NCBI RefSeq assembly: GCF_001013905.1
Contig: NZ_LN831790.1
Span: 1,550,001 to 1,614,000 of the forward strand
Direction of reading: 5' to 3'
From: Streptomyces leeuwenhoekii
GTDB lineage: Bacteria; Actinomycetota; Actinomycetes; Streptomycetales; Streptomycetaceae
DNA length: 64,000 nucleotides
In this document: piece by piece, positions 33,985-44,019 of the stretch
How positions within the stretch are numbered: the first letter of the stretch is position 1
How the letters are laid out: each line of letters starts with the position of its first letter
The notes under the pieces: model-generated
The model's input: only the letters and a program-made list of their open reading frames with translations
What the model was told of the DNA's origin: nothing
The model's database searches: none
Program-made: the position numbers and the translations under genes

Positions 33985-35604
33985 TCAGCGGGCCCGTTCC
34001 ACCCGCCGCTCGTCCCACACCGGTTCCGGCGTCTCGCGGACCCGGCCGTCGCTGCCGAAGACGAGGAACCGGTCGAAGGAGCGGGCGAACCAGCGGTCGT
34101 GGGTGACCGCGAGCACCGTGCCCTCGAAGCCCTCCAGCCCTTCCTGGAGGGCTTCGGCCGATTCCAGGTCGAGGTTGTCGGTCGGCTCGTCCAGCAGCAG
34201 GGCGGTGGCGCCCTCCAGTTCCAGCAGCAGGATCTGGAAGCGGGCCTGCTGGCCGCCCGACAGCCGGCCGAAGGTCCGCTCGGCCTGGGCGGTCAGCTCG
34301 TAGCGGCGTAGCCGGGACATGGCGGCGCCCCGGTCCTGGGCGTGCTCCCGCCACAGGATGTCCAGCAGCGTGCGGTCCTGGAGCTCGGGGTGCGCATGGG
34401 TCTGCGCGAAGTGCCCCGGGACGACGCGCGCCCCCAGTTTCCACCGGCCCGTGTGGGCCACCTCGCCGCCGGCGAGCAGACGCAGGAAGTGGGACTTGCC
34501 GGAACCGTTGGAACCGAGGACGGCGACGCGTTCGCCGTAGAAGACCTCCAGGTCGAACGGTTTCATCAGGCCGGTCAGCTCCAGCCCCTCGCAGGTGATG
34601 GCCCGTACGCCGGTCCGGCCGCCCTTGAGCCGCATCCTGATGTCCTGCTCGCGCGGCGGTTCCGGCGGCGGGCCGGCCTCCTCGAACCTGCGCAGCCGGG
34701 TCTGGGCGGCGCGGTAGCGGGAGGCCATGTCGTCGCTGTTGGAGGCCGCCTGGCGGAGCGTCAGGACAAGCTTCTTCAACTGGGCGTGCTTCTCGTCCCA
34801 GCGCCGGCGCAGCTCCTCGAAGCGGGCGAACCGCTCGCGCCGCGCCTGGTGGTAGGTGCCGAAGCCGCCGCCGTGCACCCACGCGTCCGCGCCCGCCGGA
34901 CCCGGCTCCAGGGAGACGATCCTCCGGGCGGCACGGGCGAGGAGTTCGCGGTCGTGGGAGACGAACAGCACCGTCTTGCGGGTCTCGGCGAGCCGCTCCT
35001 CCAGCCAGCGCTTGCCGGGGACGTCGAGATAGTTGTCGGGCTCGTCGAGCAGCAGCACCTCGTCGGGGCCGCGCAGCAGCGCCTCCAGCACCAGCCGCTT
35101 CTGCTCACCGCCGGACAGCGTGCGCACCTGCCGCCACTGCGCCCGGTCGTAGGGCACGCCCAGGGCGGCGGTGGTGCAGATGTCCCACAGCGTCTCGGCC
35201 TCGTATCCGCGGGCCTCCGCCCAGTCGGCCAGCGCCTGCGCGTAGGCGAGCTGGGCGGCTTCGTCGTCGGCGGTCATGACCGCGTGCTCGGCGGCGTCGA
35301 CGGCCCGCGCGGCCTCGCGGATCCGGGGCGCCGCCACGGACACCAGCAGGTCGCGTACGGTCGTGTCGTCGCGTACGGACCCGACGAACTGCCGCATCAC
35401 GCCGAGGCCGCCGCTCACGGCGACGCTGCCGCCGTGCGGCCGGAGCTCGCCCGCCAGCATCCGCAGCAAGGTCGTCTTGCCGGCGCCGTTGGGTCCGACG
35501 AGGGCGACGACCGAGCCCTCCCCCACCCGGAAGGACACATCCCCCAGCAGCGCTCTCCCGTCGGGCAGGTGGTACTCCAGGTGCGCCGCTTCGAGATGTC
35601 CCAT
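33985..35604 (-). CDS. ABC-F family ATP-binding protein
   Basis: The 539-residue soluble protein has two ATP-binding cassettes without membrane domains. The first has Walker A GPNGAGKTT, signature LSGGEQKR and Walker B LLLDEPDNYLD. The second has GSNGSGKSH, LSGGQQARF and LLLDEPTDNLD. A charged linker lies between them (EKHAQLKKLVLTLRQAASN). ABC-F proteins act on the ribosome, as translation factors or antibiotic-protection proteins. Subclass and antibiotic link cannot be stated. The ATG at 35604 has no clear ribosome site. It diverges from the PAP2-kinase gene. Confidence 0.92.
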   Translation of the reverse strand: MGHLEAAHLEYHLPDGRALLGDVSFRVGEGSVVALVGPNGAGKTTLLRMLAGELRPHGGSVAVSGGLGVMRQFVGSVRDDTTVRDLLVSVAAPRIREAARAVDAAEHAVMTADDEAAQLAYAQALADWAEARGYEAETLWDICTTAALGVPYDRAQWRQVRTLSGGEQKRLVLEALLRGPDEVLLLDEPDNYLDVPGKRWLEERLAETRKTVLFVSHDRELLARAARRIVSLEPGPAGADAWVHGGGFGTYHQARRERFARFEELRRRWDEKHAQLKKLVLTLRQAASNSDDMASRYRAAQTRLRRFEEAGPPPEPPREQDIRMRLKGGRTGVRAITCEGLELTGLMKPFDLEVFYGERVAVLGSNGSGKSHFLRLLAGGEVAHTGRWKLGARVVPGHFAQTHAHPELQDRTLLDILWREHAQDRGAAMSRLRRYELTAQAERTFGRLSGGQQARFQILLLELEGATALLLDEPTDNLDLESAEALQEGLEGFEGTVLAVTHDRWFARSFDRFLVFGSDGRVRETPEPVWDERRVERAR

Positions 35605-35724
35605 GGGCAGCGATTGTGCGGCGGGGCCGACCGCCCGGCAAACGGTTTTCGCGCCGGTGCCGCCCGGGCCCGCCGCCGCCCCGCGGTCCGGCAGGAAACC
35701 CGCCCGGCAGGGTAGGCGGGAGGC

Positions 35725-37239
35725 ATGAGCCCCGACGTAGACCTCACCGCCCCGACGCCCGGCCCGCACCCCGTCCGCGACGGCTTCCTGGAGCTGGACC
35801 GCCGGCTGTTCGAGGCCGTCGCCGCCCGCCACTGGCCCGGCGCCGACCGTCTGCTGCCGCGCCTGAGCCGCAGCGCCAACCACGGTGTGCTGTGGTGCGC
35901 GGCCGCCGCCGCGCTGGCCGCCTCCCGCACCCCGAGAGCCCGCCGGGCCGCCGCGCGCGGCCTCGCCTCGCTGGGGCTGGCCTCCCTGACCATCAACACC
36001 CTCGGCAAGCGCAGCGTCCGCCGCCCCCGCCCGGTGCTGGACCCGGTGCCCCTCGTCCGGCGGCTGAAGCGGCAGCCGATCACGACGTCCTTCCCGTCCG
36101 GCCACGCCGCGTCGGCCGCCGCGTTCGCCACCGGCGTGGCGCTGGAGTCGCCGGCCTGGGGGGCGGCGGTGGCCCCGGTGGCCGCCGCGGTCGCCGTCTC
36201 CCGGGTCTACACCGGTGTCCACTTCCCGAGCGATGTGCTGGCCGGGGCGGCCCTCGGCGCGGGCGCCGCGTTCGCCGTACGGGGCCTGGTCCCCACCCGC
36301 GCCCAGATCGTCCCGCCGGCCCGGCCCCGCGCGGACGTGCCCGCGCTGCCCGAGGGCGAGGGCCTGGTCATGGTGGCCAACCGGGGGTCGGGCACGGCGG
36401 ACCGGGTGCGGGCCCTGTGCGACGCGCTGCCCCGGGCGGAGGTCGTCGAGTGCGAGCCGGAGGAGGTGGGCGCGGAGCTGGAGAGGGCCGCGGGCCGGGC
36501 CCGGGTGCTCGGGGTGTGCGGCGGCGACGGCACCGTGAACGCCGCCGCCCGGATCGCCCTGCGCCACGGCCTGCCGCTGGCGGTGCTGCCCGGCGGGACG
36601 CTCAACCACTTCGCGTACGACCTGGGTGTGGAGGACGTGCGCAGCCTGTCCCGGGCGGTGGTCCGGGGCGAGGGCGTGCGGGTGGACGTGGGCCGGTTCT
36701 CGTCGGGCGACCGGCAGGGGATCTTCCTGAACACCTTCAGCCTCGGGGTCTACCCGGAGCTGGTGCGCGAACGGGAGCGCTGGTCGCACCGGATCGGCGG
36801 CTGGCCGGCCGGGGTGCTGGCGGCCGTGCGGGTGCTGCGCGCCGACCGGCACCCGCTCCACGCCGAGGTGAAGGGCCGTTCCCACCCGCTGTGGATGCTG
36901 TTCGCCGGCAACGGCACCTACCACCGCATGGGCCTGGCCCCGGGCCGCCGGATGGATCTCGCCGACGGGCAGCTCGACGTCCGGGTGGTGCACGGCGGCC
37001 GCCGGCCCGCCCTGCGGCTGCTGTCGGCGGCCCTGGCCGGGCCGCTCACCCGCTCCCCCGCCCATGCCGCGGTGCAGGTGGGCCGCCTGCACCTGACCGG
37101 TGTCGCCGACGGCACGCTGCTGGCGTACGACGGGGAGATCACCGAGACCCGGGGCGACCTGACGCTGGAGAAGCTCCCCGAGGCGCTCACCGTCTACCGG
37201 CCGCTGCCGGGCAGCCGCCCGGCGCCCGCTGTCACCTGA
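35725..37239 (+). CDS. PAP2 phosphatase-diacylglycerol kinase fusion protein
   Basis: The 504-residue protein joins two lipid enzymes. Residues 20-190 form a PAP2 (type 2 phosphatidic acid phosphatase) membrane domain with the three motifs GKRSVRRPRP (94-103), PSGHAA (124-129) and SRVYTGVHFPSD (159-170). From about residue 205 a diacylglycerol/sphingosine kinase domain has GGDGTVN and LPGGTLNHFAYDLG. It could interconvert diacylglycerol and phosphatidic acid or act on a related lipid. AGGCGGGAGG lies just before the ATG. Such fusions are known in Streptomyces. Confidence 0.92.
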   Translation: MSPDVDLTAPTPGPHPVRDGFLELDRRLFEAVAARHWPGADRLLPRLSRSANHGVLWCAAAAALAASRTPRARRAAARGLASLGLASLTINTLGKRSVRRPRPVLDPVPLVRRLKRQPITTSFPSGHAASAAAFATGVALESPAWGAAVAPVAAAVAVSRVYTGVHFPSDVLAGAALGAGAAFAVRGLVPTRAQIVPPARPRADVPALPEGEGLVMVANRGSGTADRVRALCDALPRAEVVECEPEEVGAELERAAGRARVLGVCGGDGTVNAAARIALRHGLPLAVLPGGTLNHFAYDLGVEDVRSLSRAVVRGEGVRVDVGRFSSGDRQGIFLNTFSLGVYPELVRERERWSHRIGGWPAGVLAAVRVLRADRHPLHAEVKGRSHPLWMLFAGNGTYHRMGLAPGRRMDLADGQLDVRVVHGGRRPALRLLSAALAGPLTRSPAHAAVQVGRLHLTGVADGTLLAYDGEITETRGDLTLEKLPEALTVYRPLPGSRPAPAVT

Positions 37240-37308
37240 CGGGCTCGGTCCACAATGCGATACGGCGATCTCATATCCCGGCACCGGCGCGTAGCGTGAC
37301 GTCCGTCG

Positions 37309-37342
37309 CGGTGCACGGGTCCCCGGGGATGCCCGTGCACCG
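37309..37342 (+). promoter_or_regulatory. Leader hairpin upstream of the methyltransferase
   Basis: CGGTGCACGGG (37309-37319) and CCCGTGCACCG (37332-37342) form a perfect 11-bp stem, and the loop contains the palindrome TCCCCGGGGA. It ends 31 bp before the ATG and could end upstream transcription or regulate this gene. Confidence 0.5.
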
Positions 37343-37373
37343 GCGCGACGTGCCGCCGGAGAGGGGACCAGCC

Positions 37374-38195
37374 ATGCCGAAGCCGCAGGAGACCGCCGTC
37401 TACACGCACGGGCACCACCCGTCGGTGCTGCGCTCGCACACCTGGCGCACCGCGGCGAACTCCGCGCCGTACCTGCTGGACCGGCTCGAGCCCCACATGA
37501 GGATCCTCGACGTCGGGTGCGGTCCGGGCACGATCACCGCCGACTTCGCGGCCCTGGTGCCGGACGGGCACGTCACGGGCGTCGACCGGGCCCCGGAGAT
37601 CCTGGAGCGGGCCCGGGCCACGGCCGCCGGGCGGGGGCTGGCCAACGTCGACTTCGCCGTGGCGGACGTGCACGCCCTGGACTACCCGGACGGCACCTTC
37701 TGCGTCGTCCACGCCCACCAGGTGCTCCAGCACGTGGGCGACCCGGTGCGGGCGCTGCGCGAGATGCGGCGGGTGACCAGGCCGAACGGATTCGTCGCCG
37801 TCCGCGACTCGGACTACGCCGCCATGACCTGGTACCCCGCGTCGGCGGGCATGGACGCCTGGCTGGACCTGTACCGCCGGGTGGCCCGCGCCAACGGGGG
37901 CGAGCCGGACGCCGGGCGCCGGCTGAAGTCGTGGGCGCTGCGGGCGGGCTTCACCGACATCACGGCGACCTCCGGCACCTGGACCTTCTCCACCCCCGGG
38001 GAACGGCGGTGGTGGAGCGATCTGTGGGCCGAGCGCACCGTGGCGTCCGCGTACGCCGCCCAGGCCACCGGCGGCGGGCACGCGACCGACGCGCAACTGC
38101 GGGCCGTCTCCGCGGCCTGGCGGGAATGGGGAAAACAGCCCGACGGCTGGTTCAGTGTGCTGCACGGAGAAATTCTGTGCAGAAAGGAAGCCTGA
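37374..38195 (+). CDS. Class I SAM-dependent methyltransferase (UbiE-like)
   Basis: The 273-residue protein has motif I ILDVGCGPGT, an acidic motif II region VTGVDRAPEILERA, and VHAHQVLQHVGDPVRALREM with RVTRPNGFVAVRDSDY after it. The sequence resembles UbiE/COQ5-like and small-molecule methyltransferases, but the substrate is unknown. GGAGAGGGG precedes the ATG. A small hydrophobic protein gene follows 42 bp later on the same strand. Confidence 0.87.
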   Translation: MPKPQETAVYTHGHHPSVLRSHTWRTAANSAPYLLDRLEPHMRILDVGCGPGTITADFAALVPDGHVTGVDRAPEILERARATAAGRGLANVDFAVADVHALDYPDGTFCVVHAHQVLQHVGDPVRALREMRRVTRPNGFVAVRDSDYAAMTWYPASAGMDAWLDLYRRVARANGGEPDAGRRLKSWALRAGFTDITATSGTWTFSTPGERRWWSDLWAERTVASAYAAQATGGGHATDAQLRAVSAAWREWGKQPDGWFSVLHGEILCRKEA

Positions 38196-38237
38196 TCGGT
38201 GAATTCCGGGAAACCAGTACGGCAGGAGGTTCACATT

Positions 38238-38408
38238 ATGGTCCCGCTTCTGCTCGTACTGCTTCTCGCGCTTATTCTGTTCGGCGCCGGATTCGCGGTG
38301 AAAGTGCTCTGGTGGATAGCCCTGGCCGTTCTGGTGCTGTGGCTGCTGGGCTTCGTGGCCCGCGGCACCTCCGCGAGCGGCGGCAGGGGGCGCTGGTACA
38401 GGTGGTGA
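38238..38408 (+). CDS. Small hydrophobic membrane protein (DUF5670-like)
   Basis: This 56-residue protein has two closely spaced hydrophobic helices (VPLLLVLLLALILFGAGFAV and LWWIALAVLVLWLLGFVA) and a Gly/Arg-rich end. It resembles the short proteins annotated as DUF5670 or lmo0937-type. The ATG at 38238 has an AGGAGG site 8 bp upstream, preferred over an upstream in-frame GTG. The function is unknown. It is convergent with gvpK. Confidence 0.75.
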   Translation: MVPLLLVLLLALILFGAGFAVKVLWWIALAVLVLWLLGFVARGTSASGGRGRWYRW

Positions 38409-38429
38409 CGTAGGAGGACGGCCCCGCCG

Positions 38430-38454
38430 CCCCGGGAGGCTCACTCCCGGGGCA
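38430..38454. terminator. Hairpin overlapping the end of gvpK
   Basis: GCCCCGGGAG (38430-38439) and CTCCCGGGGC (38445-38454) form a perfect 10-bp stem around GCTCA, which includes the gvpK stop codon. It sits between convergent units and may end both. Confidence 0.6.
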
Positions 38455-38725
38455 GCAGCGGCCCGAGCGGCCCGAGGTCCAGATTCAGGTCCTCGGGCCG
38501 CAGTCCGTAGCGCTCCCGCAGCTCGGCCATCCGGTCCTCGAGCAGCATGAGGGTGAGCCCGATCCGCTCCTCCTGGTCCTCGCTCAGGTCTCCCTCGTCG
38601 AAGCGGCGCAGCGCCTGGCGTTCCATGAGCTGGCGCAGCAGCTCCACCACGGTCAGCACCAGTTTGATCAGATCGCGTTCGACGGTGTCCGGTGCGAACT
38701 CGACACGGTTGCGGTGTTCGCTCAC
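38441..38725 (-). CDS. gvpK: Gas vesicle protein GvpK
   Basis: GvpK (94 residues) is a small helical protein needed for gas vesicle formation in many clusters. The core RDLIKLVLTVVELLRQLMER with QALRRFDEGDLSEDQ and LRPEDLNLDLGPLGPLL is characteristic. The start is GTG at 38725 with an AGTGAG-type site; the next upstream gene ends 2 bp before it. It is the last gene of the gvp cluster. A hairpin overlaps its stop codon. Confidence 0.9.
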   Translation of the reverse strand: MSEHRNRVEFAPDTVERDLIKLVLTVVELLRQLMERQALRRFDEGDLSEDQEERIGLTLMLLEDRMAELRERYGLRPEDLNLDLGPLGPLLPRE

Positions 38726-38726
38726 C

Positions 38727-38909
38727 TCACTCCCCCCACGGCGACGGCACATTGGCGTTGACCGAACTGATCAGCGCGTTCAGATCGATGCGGACCAGAT
38801 CGACGTCCGCGATGCGCAGCGTGATGTCGCCCGTGATGACCACCCCGCCGGCCAGGAGCCGGTCGAGCAGGTCCACCAGGGCGATCTCACGGCGTTCGAC
38901 GATGGTCAC
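38727..38909 (-). CDS. gvpS: Gas vesicle protein GvpS (GvpA-like)
   Basis: This 60-residue protein has a GvpA-like core (IALVDLLDRLLAGGVVITGD and LRIADVDLVRIDLNALISSV). By position between gvpL and gvpK it corresponds to Streptomyces coelicolor gvpS. Such GvpA relatives probably act as minor shell or nucleation parts. The GTG start overlaps the gvpL stop by 4 bp, so the two are coupled. It is shorter than GvpA and lacks a C-terminal extension. Confidence 0.87.
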   Translation of the reverse strand: MTIVERREIALVDLLDRLLAGGVVITGDITLRIADVDLVRIDLNALISSVNANVPSPWGE

Positions 38910-39727
38910 GATGCCTCCCCGGCGCCGGTGTCCCGCGGACGGCTCTCTCCGGAACTCCCTTCCCGGGATTCCTCTCCGGCGAAGGAATACGCCGCCCAGG
39001 GCCCGGTGAGTTCCACACGGATTCCCGGGGCCTCGTCCTTCGTCCGGTCCACCATTTCCACGAATTCCTCGGAGACGTCCCGTCGCACCAGATAGGCGGC
39101 GTTGAGGACGTTCCGGCCGGCGGCGCCGGAGAGCGCGGCGTTCTGCGGCGCGTGCAGCCGGGTGTCCTCGGCCCGCTGGGACAGGGTCCCGTGGAGCCGG
39201 GTCGCGAATTCCTCGGCCCGCTGCCACATGTCCTCATGGGCCCGCGACCGCATGCTGCGCTGCCGCAGATAGTCGCGGCCCGACGCCGGTTTCCCGGCCG
39301 GCCGCTCCGCCAGGGCGCCCTGTCCGGGGTCGGACTCGACGTACACCTTGACGCCCCATTCCACCCGCCCCTCCAGCCGGTCGAGGGTGCGGCGGAAGTA
39401 GTCCTCCCGCTCCTCCATCATCACCCGGACGCCGCTGTCGTCCCGGAAGACGGTGGCGAGCCGGAGCGGCAGCGGCGTGGTCACGGCGGTCAGCGCGTCG
39501 ATGACCTGCTGGTGGGCACGGGCGGTCGCGGCGAGCCAGTCCAGGTCCTCCAGATGGGCCCGCAGCGCCTCTTCGGCGAAGTCCGCCTCGGGCACATGGC
39601 TGACCACGGCCACCAGATCGTGGTGGTGCAGCACCCGGGGCGGATCACCCGCCACCCCGGTGAGCTGGGCTTGCAGGGCCGCGCCGAAGGGGCGGCAGAC
39701 GGCGTAGACGTACCGCAGTCCGGTCAT
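38906..39727 (-). CDS. gvpL: Gas vesicle protein GvpL (GvpF/GvpL family)
   Basis: GvpL (273 residues) belongs to the GvpF/GvpL family of accessory proteins that act early in vesicle assembly. LRYVYAVCRPFG opens the protein, and VVSHVPEADFAEEALRAHLE, LPLRLATVFRDD and LTGPWAAYSFA follow. It has the DFAE and LRLATVF features of the second family copy, and a charged C-terminal tail. GGAGGAG precedes the ATG. It overlaps gvpJ upstream by 4 bp. Confidence 0.9.
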   Translation of the reverse strand: MTGLRYVYAVCRPFGAALQAQLTGVAGDPPRVLHHHDLVAVVSHVPEADFAEEALRAHLEDLDWLAATARAHQQVIDALTAVTTPLPLRLATVFRDDSGVRVMMEEREDYFRRTLDRLEGRVEWGVKVYVESDPGQGALAERPAGKPASGRDYLRQRSMRSRAHEDMWQRAEEFATRLHGTLSQRAEDTRLHAPQNAALSGAAGRNVLNAAYLVRRDVSEEFVEMVDRTKDEAPGIRVELTGPWAAYSFAGEESREGSSGESRPRDTGAGEAS

Positions 39728-40050
39728 GGTGACTCCTCCGGTGCGCGGCCCGGTTCCAGTTCCGCCAGACGGGCGCGCAGTTCGGCGTTCTCCCGGGCGA
39801 GTTCCTTGTGCCTGGCGTTGGAGGAGAGCGCCGGGTCGCTCTCCCACCAGTCGATACCCATCTCCTTGGCCTTGTCGACGGAGGCGACGACGAGCCGCAG
39901 TTTGATGGTGAGCAGCTCGATGTCGAGCAGGTTGATCCGGATGTCGCCCGCGATGACGACACCCTTGTCGAGTACCCGTTCCAGGATGTCGGCGAGGTTG
40001 GCGCCCTGTCCCTGGCCATAGGGTTCGGGCAGCCGGCCGGGAGTCGTCAT
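39724..40050 (-). CDS. gvpJ: Gas vesicle protein GvpJ (GvpA family)
   Basis: GvpJ (108 residues) has the GvpA fold (LADILERVLDKGVVIAGD then INLLDIELLTIKLRLVVASV) with a longer charged C-terminal helix (ARHKELARENAELRARLAEL), as in GvpJ/M proteins that cap or nucleate vesicles. GGGGAG lies 6 bp before the ATG. It overlaps gvpL and gvpZ by 4 bp each, part of a tightly packed operon. Confidence 0.88.
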   Translation of the reverse strand: MTTPGRLPEPYGQGQGANLADILERVLDKGVVIAGDIRINLLDIELLTIKLRLVVASVDKAKEMGIDWWESDPALSSNARHKELARENAELRARLAELEPGRAPEESP

Positions 40051-41161
40051 CGGCGGCTCCCCTGGTCGGCGTACGCGTCCTCGTCGCGGTAGGCGTAGGT
40101 GTCCCCGCCCTCGATCCGGTCCGCGTCCGCCCCGGCGTCGTCGTACGCGTACGCGTCGTCCTCGTACACGGCCTCCTCCGCCTCCTCGGGCTGCTCCTCG
40201 GGCTCCGCCTCATAGGCGACGCCCTCCTCCCCGTACGGGGCTTCCTCCTCGGCGTGCAGGGGCTTCTCCTCGCTCTCGTGGCGTTCCTCTTCCTCGTACC
40301 GGTCCGGCTCGTCACCGGCCACCCGGCCGGAAGCCGTCTCCTCCCGGTCCTGCCGGGCCTTCGCGCTCCCGTCCCGGTCCTCCCGCGTCACCGTGTCCTC
40401 ATGGGCGCGGGCGGCCTCGCCGTCGAGGATCTCGTCGCGCCGGCCGTCCTGCGCCTCTCCCTCGAGGGTGAGGTGGCGGGCGAAGTTCTTCAGGTCGAGC
40501 CGGGCCCGGCGGCCCCGGGCCCGCCAGAGGCTGCCGGTCTTCTCGAACAGGCCCTGGGGGCGGTACTCGACGACCAGCAGCACCCGGGTGAGGTCGTCGG
40601 CGAGCCGGTGGAAGGAGACGACGCCCCTCGTGGAGCCTCCGGCGCCCTCCGACCTCCAGAAGATCCGGTCGCCGGGGACCTGCTCGGTGATCTCGGCCTG
40701 CCAGGAGTCCTCGTACCGCGCCCACCGGTCGTAGGCGGTGCGCACCGGCACGCCGACGTCGATGTGCTCGACGATCACGGTCGGCTTCCCGCCGGTCCCG
40801 CCTTCGCGCCTTCCTCGGCCGCCGAGGTTCTTCAGGGCGCCGGTGACACCGTCCTTGGCCCGCGAGGCGCCGAGCTCCACCGCGGTGCGCGCCGGTCCCT
40901 TGCCCTCGGCGAGCTTGCGCCCGACGTCGAGGGCGAGCCTGGCGAAGCCGGGGCTCCTGCCCTCGGCCACGTCGTTGAGTCTGACGGTGGCCTCGCCGAG
41001 CTTGCGGCCGACGCCGACCAGCAGGCGCTGCGCCTGGACGGCGAGGTACTCCTGTGCCTCCGCCTTGAGCCGTTCGGCGGCCTCGCTGTGGGCCACGTCG
41101 GCGAGCAAGCCGTTCTTCGCGGCCGGCCGTGCCGTGGAGCCGGCCGAGCCGGGGATCTCCG

Positions 41162-41165
<4 letters not shown>
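40047..41165 (-). CDS. gvpZ: Gas-vesicle cluster SRPBCC protein GvpZ
   Basis: The 372-residue protein matches the GvpZ position in Streptomyces. Residues 1-110 are helical and charged, about 125-240 form a SRPBCC (polyketide cyclase-like) domain (VIVEHIDVGVPVRTAYDRW, VSFHRLADDLTRVLLVVEYR), and the last 130 residues are acidic and tyrosine-rich with EEE and AYAYDD runs. Its role in vesicle formation is unknown. GGGAGGTGG precedes the ATG. It overlaps gvpY and gvpJ. Confidence 0.82.
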
Positions 41166-41946
<781 letters not shown>

Positions 41947-41950
<4 letters not shown>

Positions 41951-42210
41951 CGTGGCGTCCCGTTGCCCGTCCCCGCGCCGCCGCGCGACGCGACCTCCAG
42001 CCGGTCCAGGAGCTCGTCCTCCCGCCGGTCGAACTCCTCCTCGCTGATCTCACCGGCCTCCAGCAGCTCTTCCAGCCGCGCGAGTTCGGCCCGGACGGTG
42101 GCGGGGTCGTAGTAGATCCGCTCGGCCTCCTGGAGCACCTGTCTGACGGCCCAGGCGCTGCCGCGCACCGGGGCGAACGGCAGCAGCAGCACCTCCGAGA
42201 TCAGGCCCAT
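41947..42210 (-). CDS. gvpG: Gas vesicle protein GvpG
   Basis: GvpG (87 residues) is a small helical accessory protein that works with GvpF and GvpL. The signature GLISEVLLLPFAPVRGSAWA, then LARLEELLEAGEISEEEFDR, is typical. It begins 4 bp after the gvpF stop and shows no strong ribosome site, so it may depend on coupling. It overlaps gvpY by 4 bp. Confidence 0.9.
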
Positions 42211-42214
42211 GACG

Positions 42215-42985
42215 TCACGCCCCGGCGTCGGCTCCGCCGGCCGCGGTGGCCGCGGGCTCGGCGGGACCCGGTTCGACGAAGCTGTACGGCGGCAGCGGGC
42301 CGTTGACCCGCACCTCCAGGTGCGGCAGCTCCTTGCGGGCCTGCTCGACGGCGGCCAGGAAGGTCTCGGCGGAGCCGCGGTCCACCAGGAAGGAGACGTT
42401 GGCCAGCCAGCCCGTGGAGTCGGGCCCCGTGCTCACCGCCTCGGCGGCCGGTTCCAGGACGCGCTGCAGGGCGGCGGCGTCCTCCGCCTCCCTGGCCTTG
42501 ACCGCCTGGGCGACCATCTCGCCGAGCCGGATCTTGTCCTCGTAACTGCCGCCTCCGGCCTTGCGGTTGGCCTCGGCCAGGGCACGGATCTCCGGGCTCT
42601 CCGCCATCACGTGGTGCAGGACGGCCTCTTCCACGTGGTTGGCCTTGATGTTGTACTCGACCCGGCCGTCCAGCGTCCGCAGACGCTCGCGGTAGTGCTC
42701 GGCGCGCTCGGCGAGCACCCCGGTCACGGCCTCGTCGTCGGGGGCGACACTGCCGAACCGCATGGGCAGCACACAGCCGGCCGCGCCCGTCTCGCTGAGC
42801 ACGTTCTGATGCGCCAGCAGGTCCTTGCGCTTGGGGCGCAGCCCCTCGGGCGCGTCGCTGACGACGGCCGCCAGCTCGCCCTCCCGCAGGATGCGCACGG
42901 GGCGCGGCGGGTCGCCGACCCCGCCCATGCCCTCGGGGAGCGACGGGTGGGTGCTCGCCGTGATGCCGTAGACGTAGGTGCTCAC
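42215..42985 (-). CDS. gvpF: Gas vesicle protein GvpF
   Basis: GvpF (256 residues) begins [18 protein letters not shown] and has the family segments [29 protein letters not shown] and [11 protein letters not shown]. GvpF binds GvpA and is thought to chaperone it before vesicle growth. The start is GTG at 42985 with GGAGGAG upstream. The GTG overlaps the gvpA stop by 4 bp. Confidence 0.92.
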   Translation of the reverse strand: MSTYVYGITASTHPSLPEGMGGVGDPPRPVRILREGELAAVVSDAPEGLRPKRKDLLAHQNVLSETGAAGCVLPMRFGSVAPDDEAVTGVLAERAEHYRERLRTLDGRVEYNIKANHVEEAVLHHVMAESPEIRALAEANRKAGGGSYEDKIRLGEMVAQAVKAREAEDAAALQRVLEPAAEAVSTGPDSTGWLANVSFLVDRGSAETFLAAVEQARKELPHLEVRVNGPLPPYSFVEPGPAEPAATAAGGADAGA

Positions 42986-43407
42986 TCCTGCTCCTCCTTC
43001 CTGCGGGCGGCCGTGGACTTGCGGGCGCGCGGACGGGACTCGCCCTCGCCTTCGTCACGCGCCTGCTTGAAGGCGTCGGAAATGGTCTGGGCGGCGCCGG
43101 ACAGCGCCCCCTTGGACTTGCCGCGGGCGCCGGACTCGGTGACCTGGCCGACCACGTCGGGCAGGCCCGGGCTCTTGCGCGGCCCGGATTCCAGGTCGAG
43201 CCGGTTGCACGCCTCCGCGAAGCGCAGATACGTGTCCACGCTGGCGACGACGACCCGCACATCGATCTTGAGGATCTCGATACCGACCAGGGACACGCGC
43301 ACGAACGCGTCGATCACGAGCCCCCTGTCCAGAACAAGTTCGAGCACGTCGTAGAGGCCGGAGCTTCCGCCTCCACCACCGGTCTGCTGTGCCGGTACGA
43401 CAGTCAT
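42982..43407 (-). CDS. gvpA: Major gas vesicle structural protein GvpA
   Basis: GvpA (141 residues) is the shell protein. The core is [20 protein letters not shown] followed by [20 protein letters not shown], with the amphipathic helix-strand-strand pattern. It is longer than the roughly 70-residue cyanobacterial form because of a charged C-terminal extension (residues 85-141), as is usual for Streptomyces GvpA. AAGGAGGT precedes the ATG. A small hairpin lies between gvpO and gvpA and may affect relative expression. Confidence 0.92.
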   Translation of the reverse strand: MTVVPAQQTGGGGGSSGLYDVLELVLDRGLVIDAFVRVSLVGIEILKIDVRVVVASVDTYLRFAEACNRLDLESGPRKSPGLPDVVGQVTESGARGKSKGALSGAAQTISDAFKQARDEGEGESRPRARKSTAARRKEEQE

Positions 43408-43439
43408 GCCGGCTGTACCTCCTTGGTGTGTGTGGGTGT

Positions 43440-43455
43440 CCGTCCGGTCGGACGG
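43440..43455 (-). promoter_or_regulatory. Small hairpin between gvpO and gvpA
   Basis: CCGTCC (43440-43445) and GGACGG (43450-43455) pair around GGTC directly after the gvpO stop. It could stabilise the end of gvpO mRNA or adjust gvpA expression. This 49-bp gap is the largest inside the otherwise overlapping operon. Confidence 0.4.
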
Positions 43456-43456
43456 C

Positions 43457-43897
43457 CTAGCCGCCGGACCTGCGCGCGTCGGCCCGTCCCCGCTCGTAGC
43501 GGCGGACGCGGCGGTATCCGGTGAGCTGACCGTCGTGGTCGAGCTCCACCTGGTAACCGGCCATCAGGCTCATCGTGTCGGGCACCCTCTCGAGTTCGAG
43601 GACCTCGACCTCCAGCGCCCAGCCCTCCTCCGTCCGCTCGAAGGACGACACGGACTCGGCGACCATTCCGGTGAGTTCCGCGAGTTGCTCGCGTGCCTGG
43701 CGCAGCACGTGCATGGGACTCGGCCGGCGGTCCGCCGTCTGGTGCGTCGCGTTGCTGTTGTCGTCGCTGTCGCCGCTGTGTCCAGCGTTGCCGTCGCCGT
43801 TGTCGGCGGTCTGGTCGGTCAGCTCGTGACCGTCTCGTGATTCTTGTGAACTTTGTTCCCGCTCTTGCGAATCCGATGTGTTTTTCGTGTTCGTCAT
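43457..43897 (-). CDS. gvpO: Gas vesicle protein GvpO
   Basis: GvpO (146 residues) has a long, acidic, low-complexity N-terminus (about 55 residues, rich in Asp, Asn, Ser and Gln) and a folded GvpO domain ([40 protein letters not shown] and [20 protein letters not shown]). The first gene of the cluster, it has a GGGGAGGTG ribosome site. No clear SigB-type promoter was found in the 122 bp upstream. Confidence 0.9.
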   Translation of the reverse strand: MTNTKNTSDSQEREQSSQESRDGHELTDQTADNGDGNAGHSGDSDDNSNATHQTADRRPSPMHVLRQAREQLAELTGMVAESVSSFERTEEGWALEVEVLELERVPDTMSLMAGYQVELDHDGQLTGYRRVRRYERGRADARRSGG

Positions 43898-44019
43898 AGG
43901 CACCTCCCCCTCCGTGTGGCCGCAAGTCTGTTCGCCAAACCTCCACGGGCCTCCGCATCGGCCACCCGTCGCCGTCCGCCCGTCCCGCGACGGGGCCCGG
44001 CCTGCCGCGCGCGGGCCGC

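Noticed and set aside
43898..44019. SigB-type promoter before gvpO
   Set aside because: GGTTT occurs, but no GGGTA element lies at 14-16 bp; spacing does not support it.
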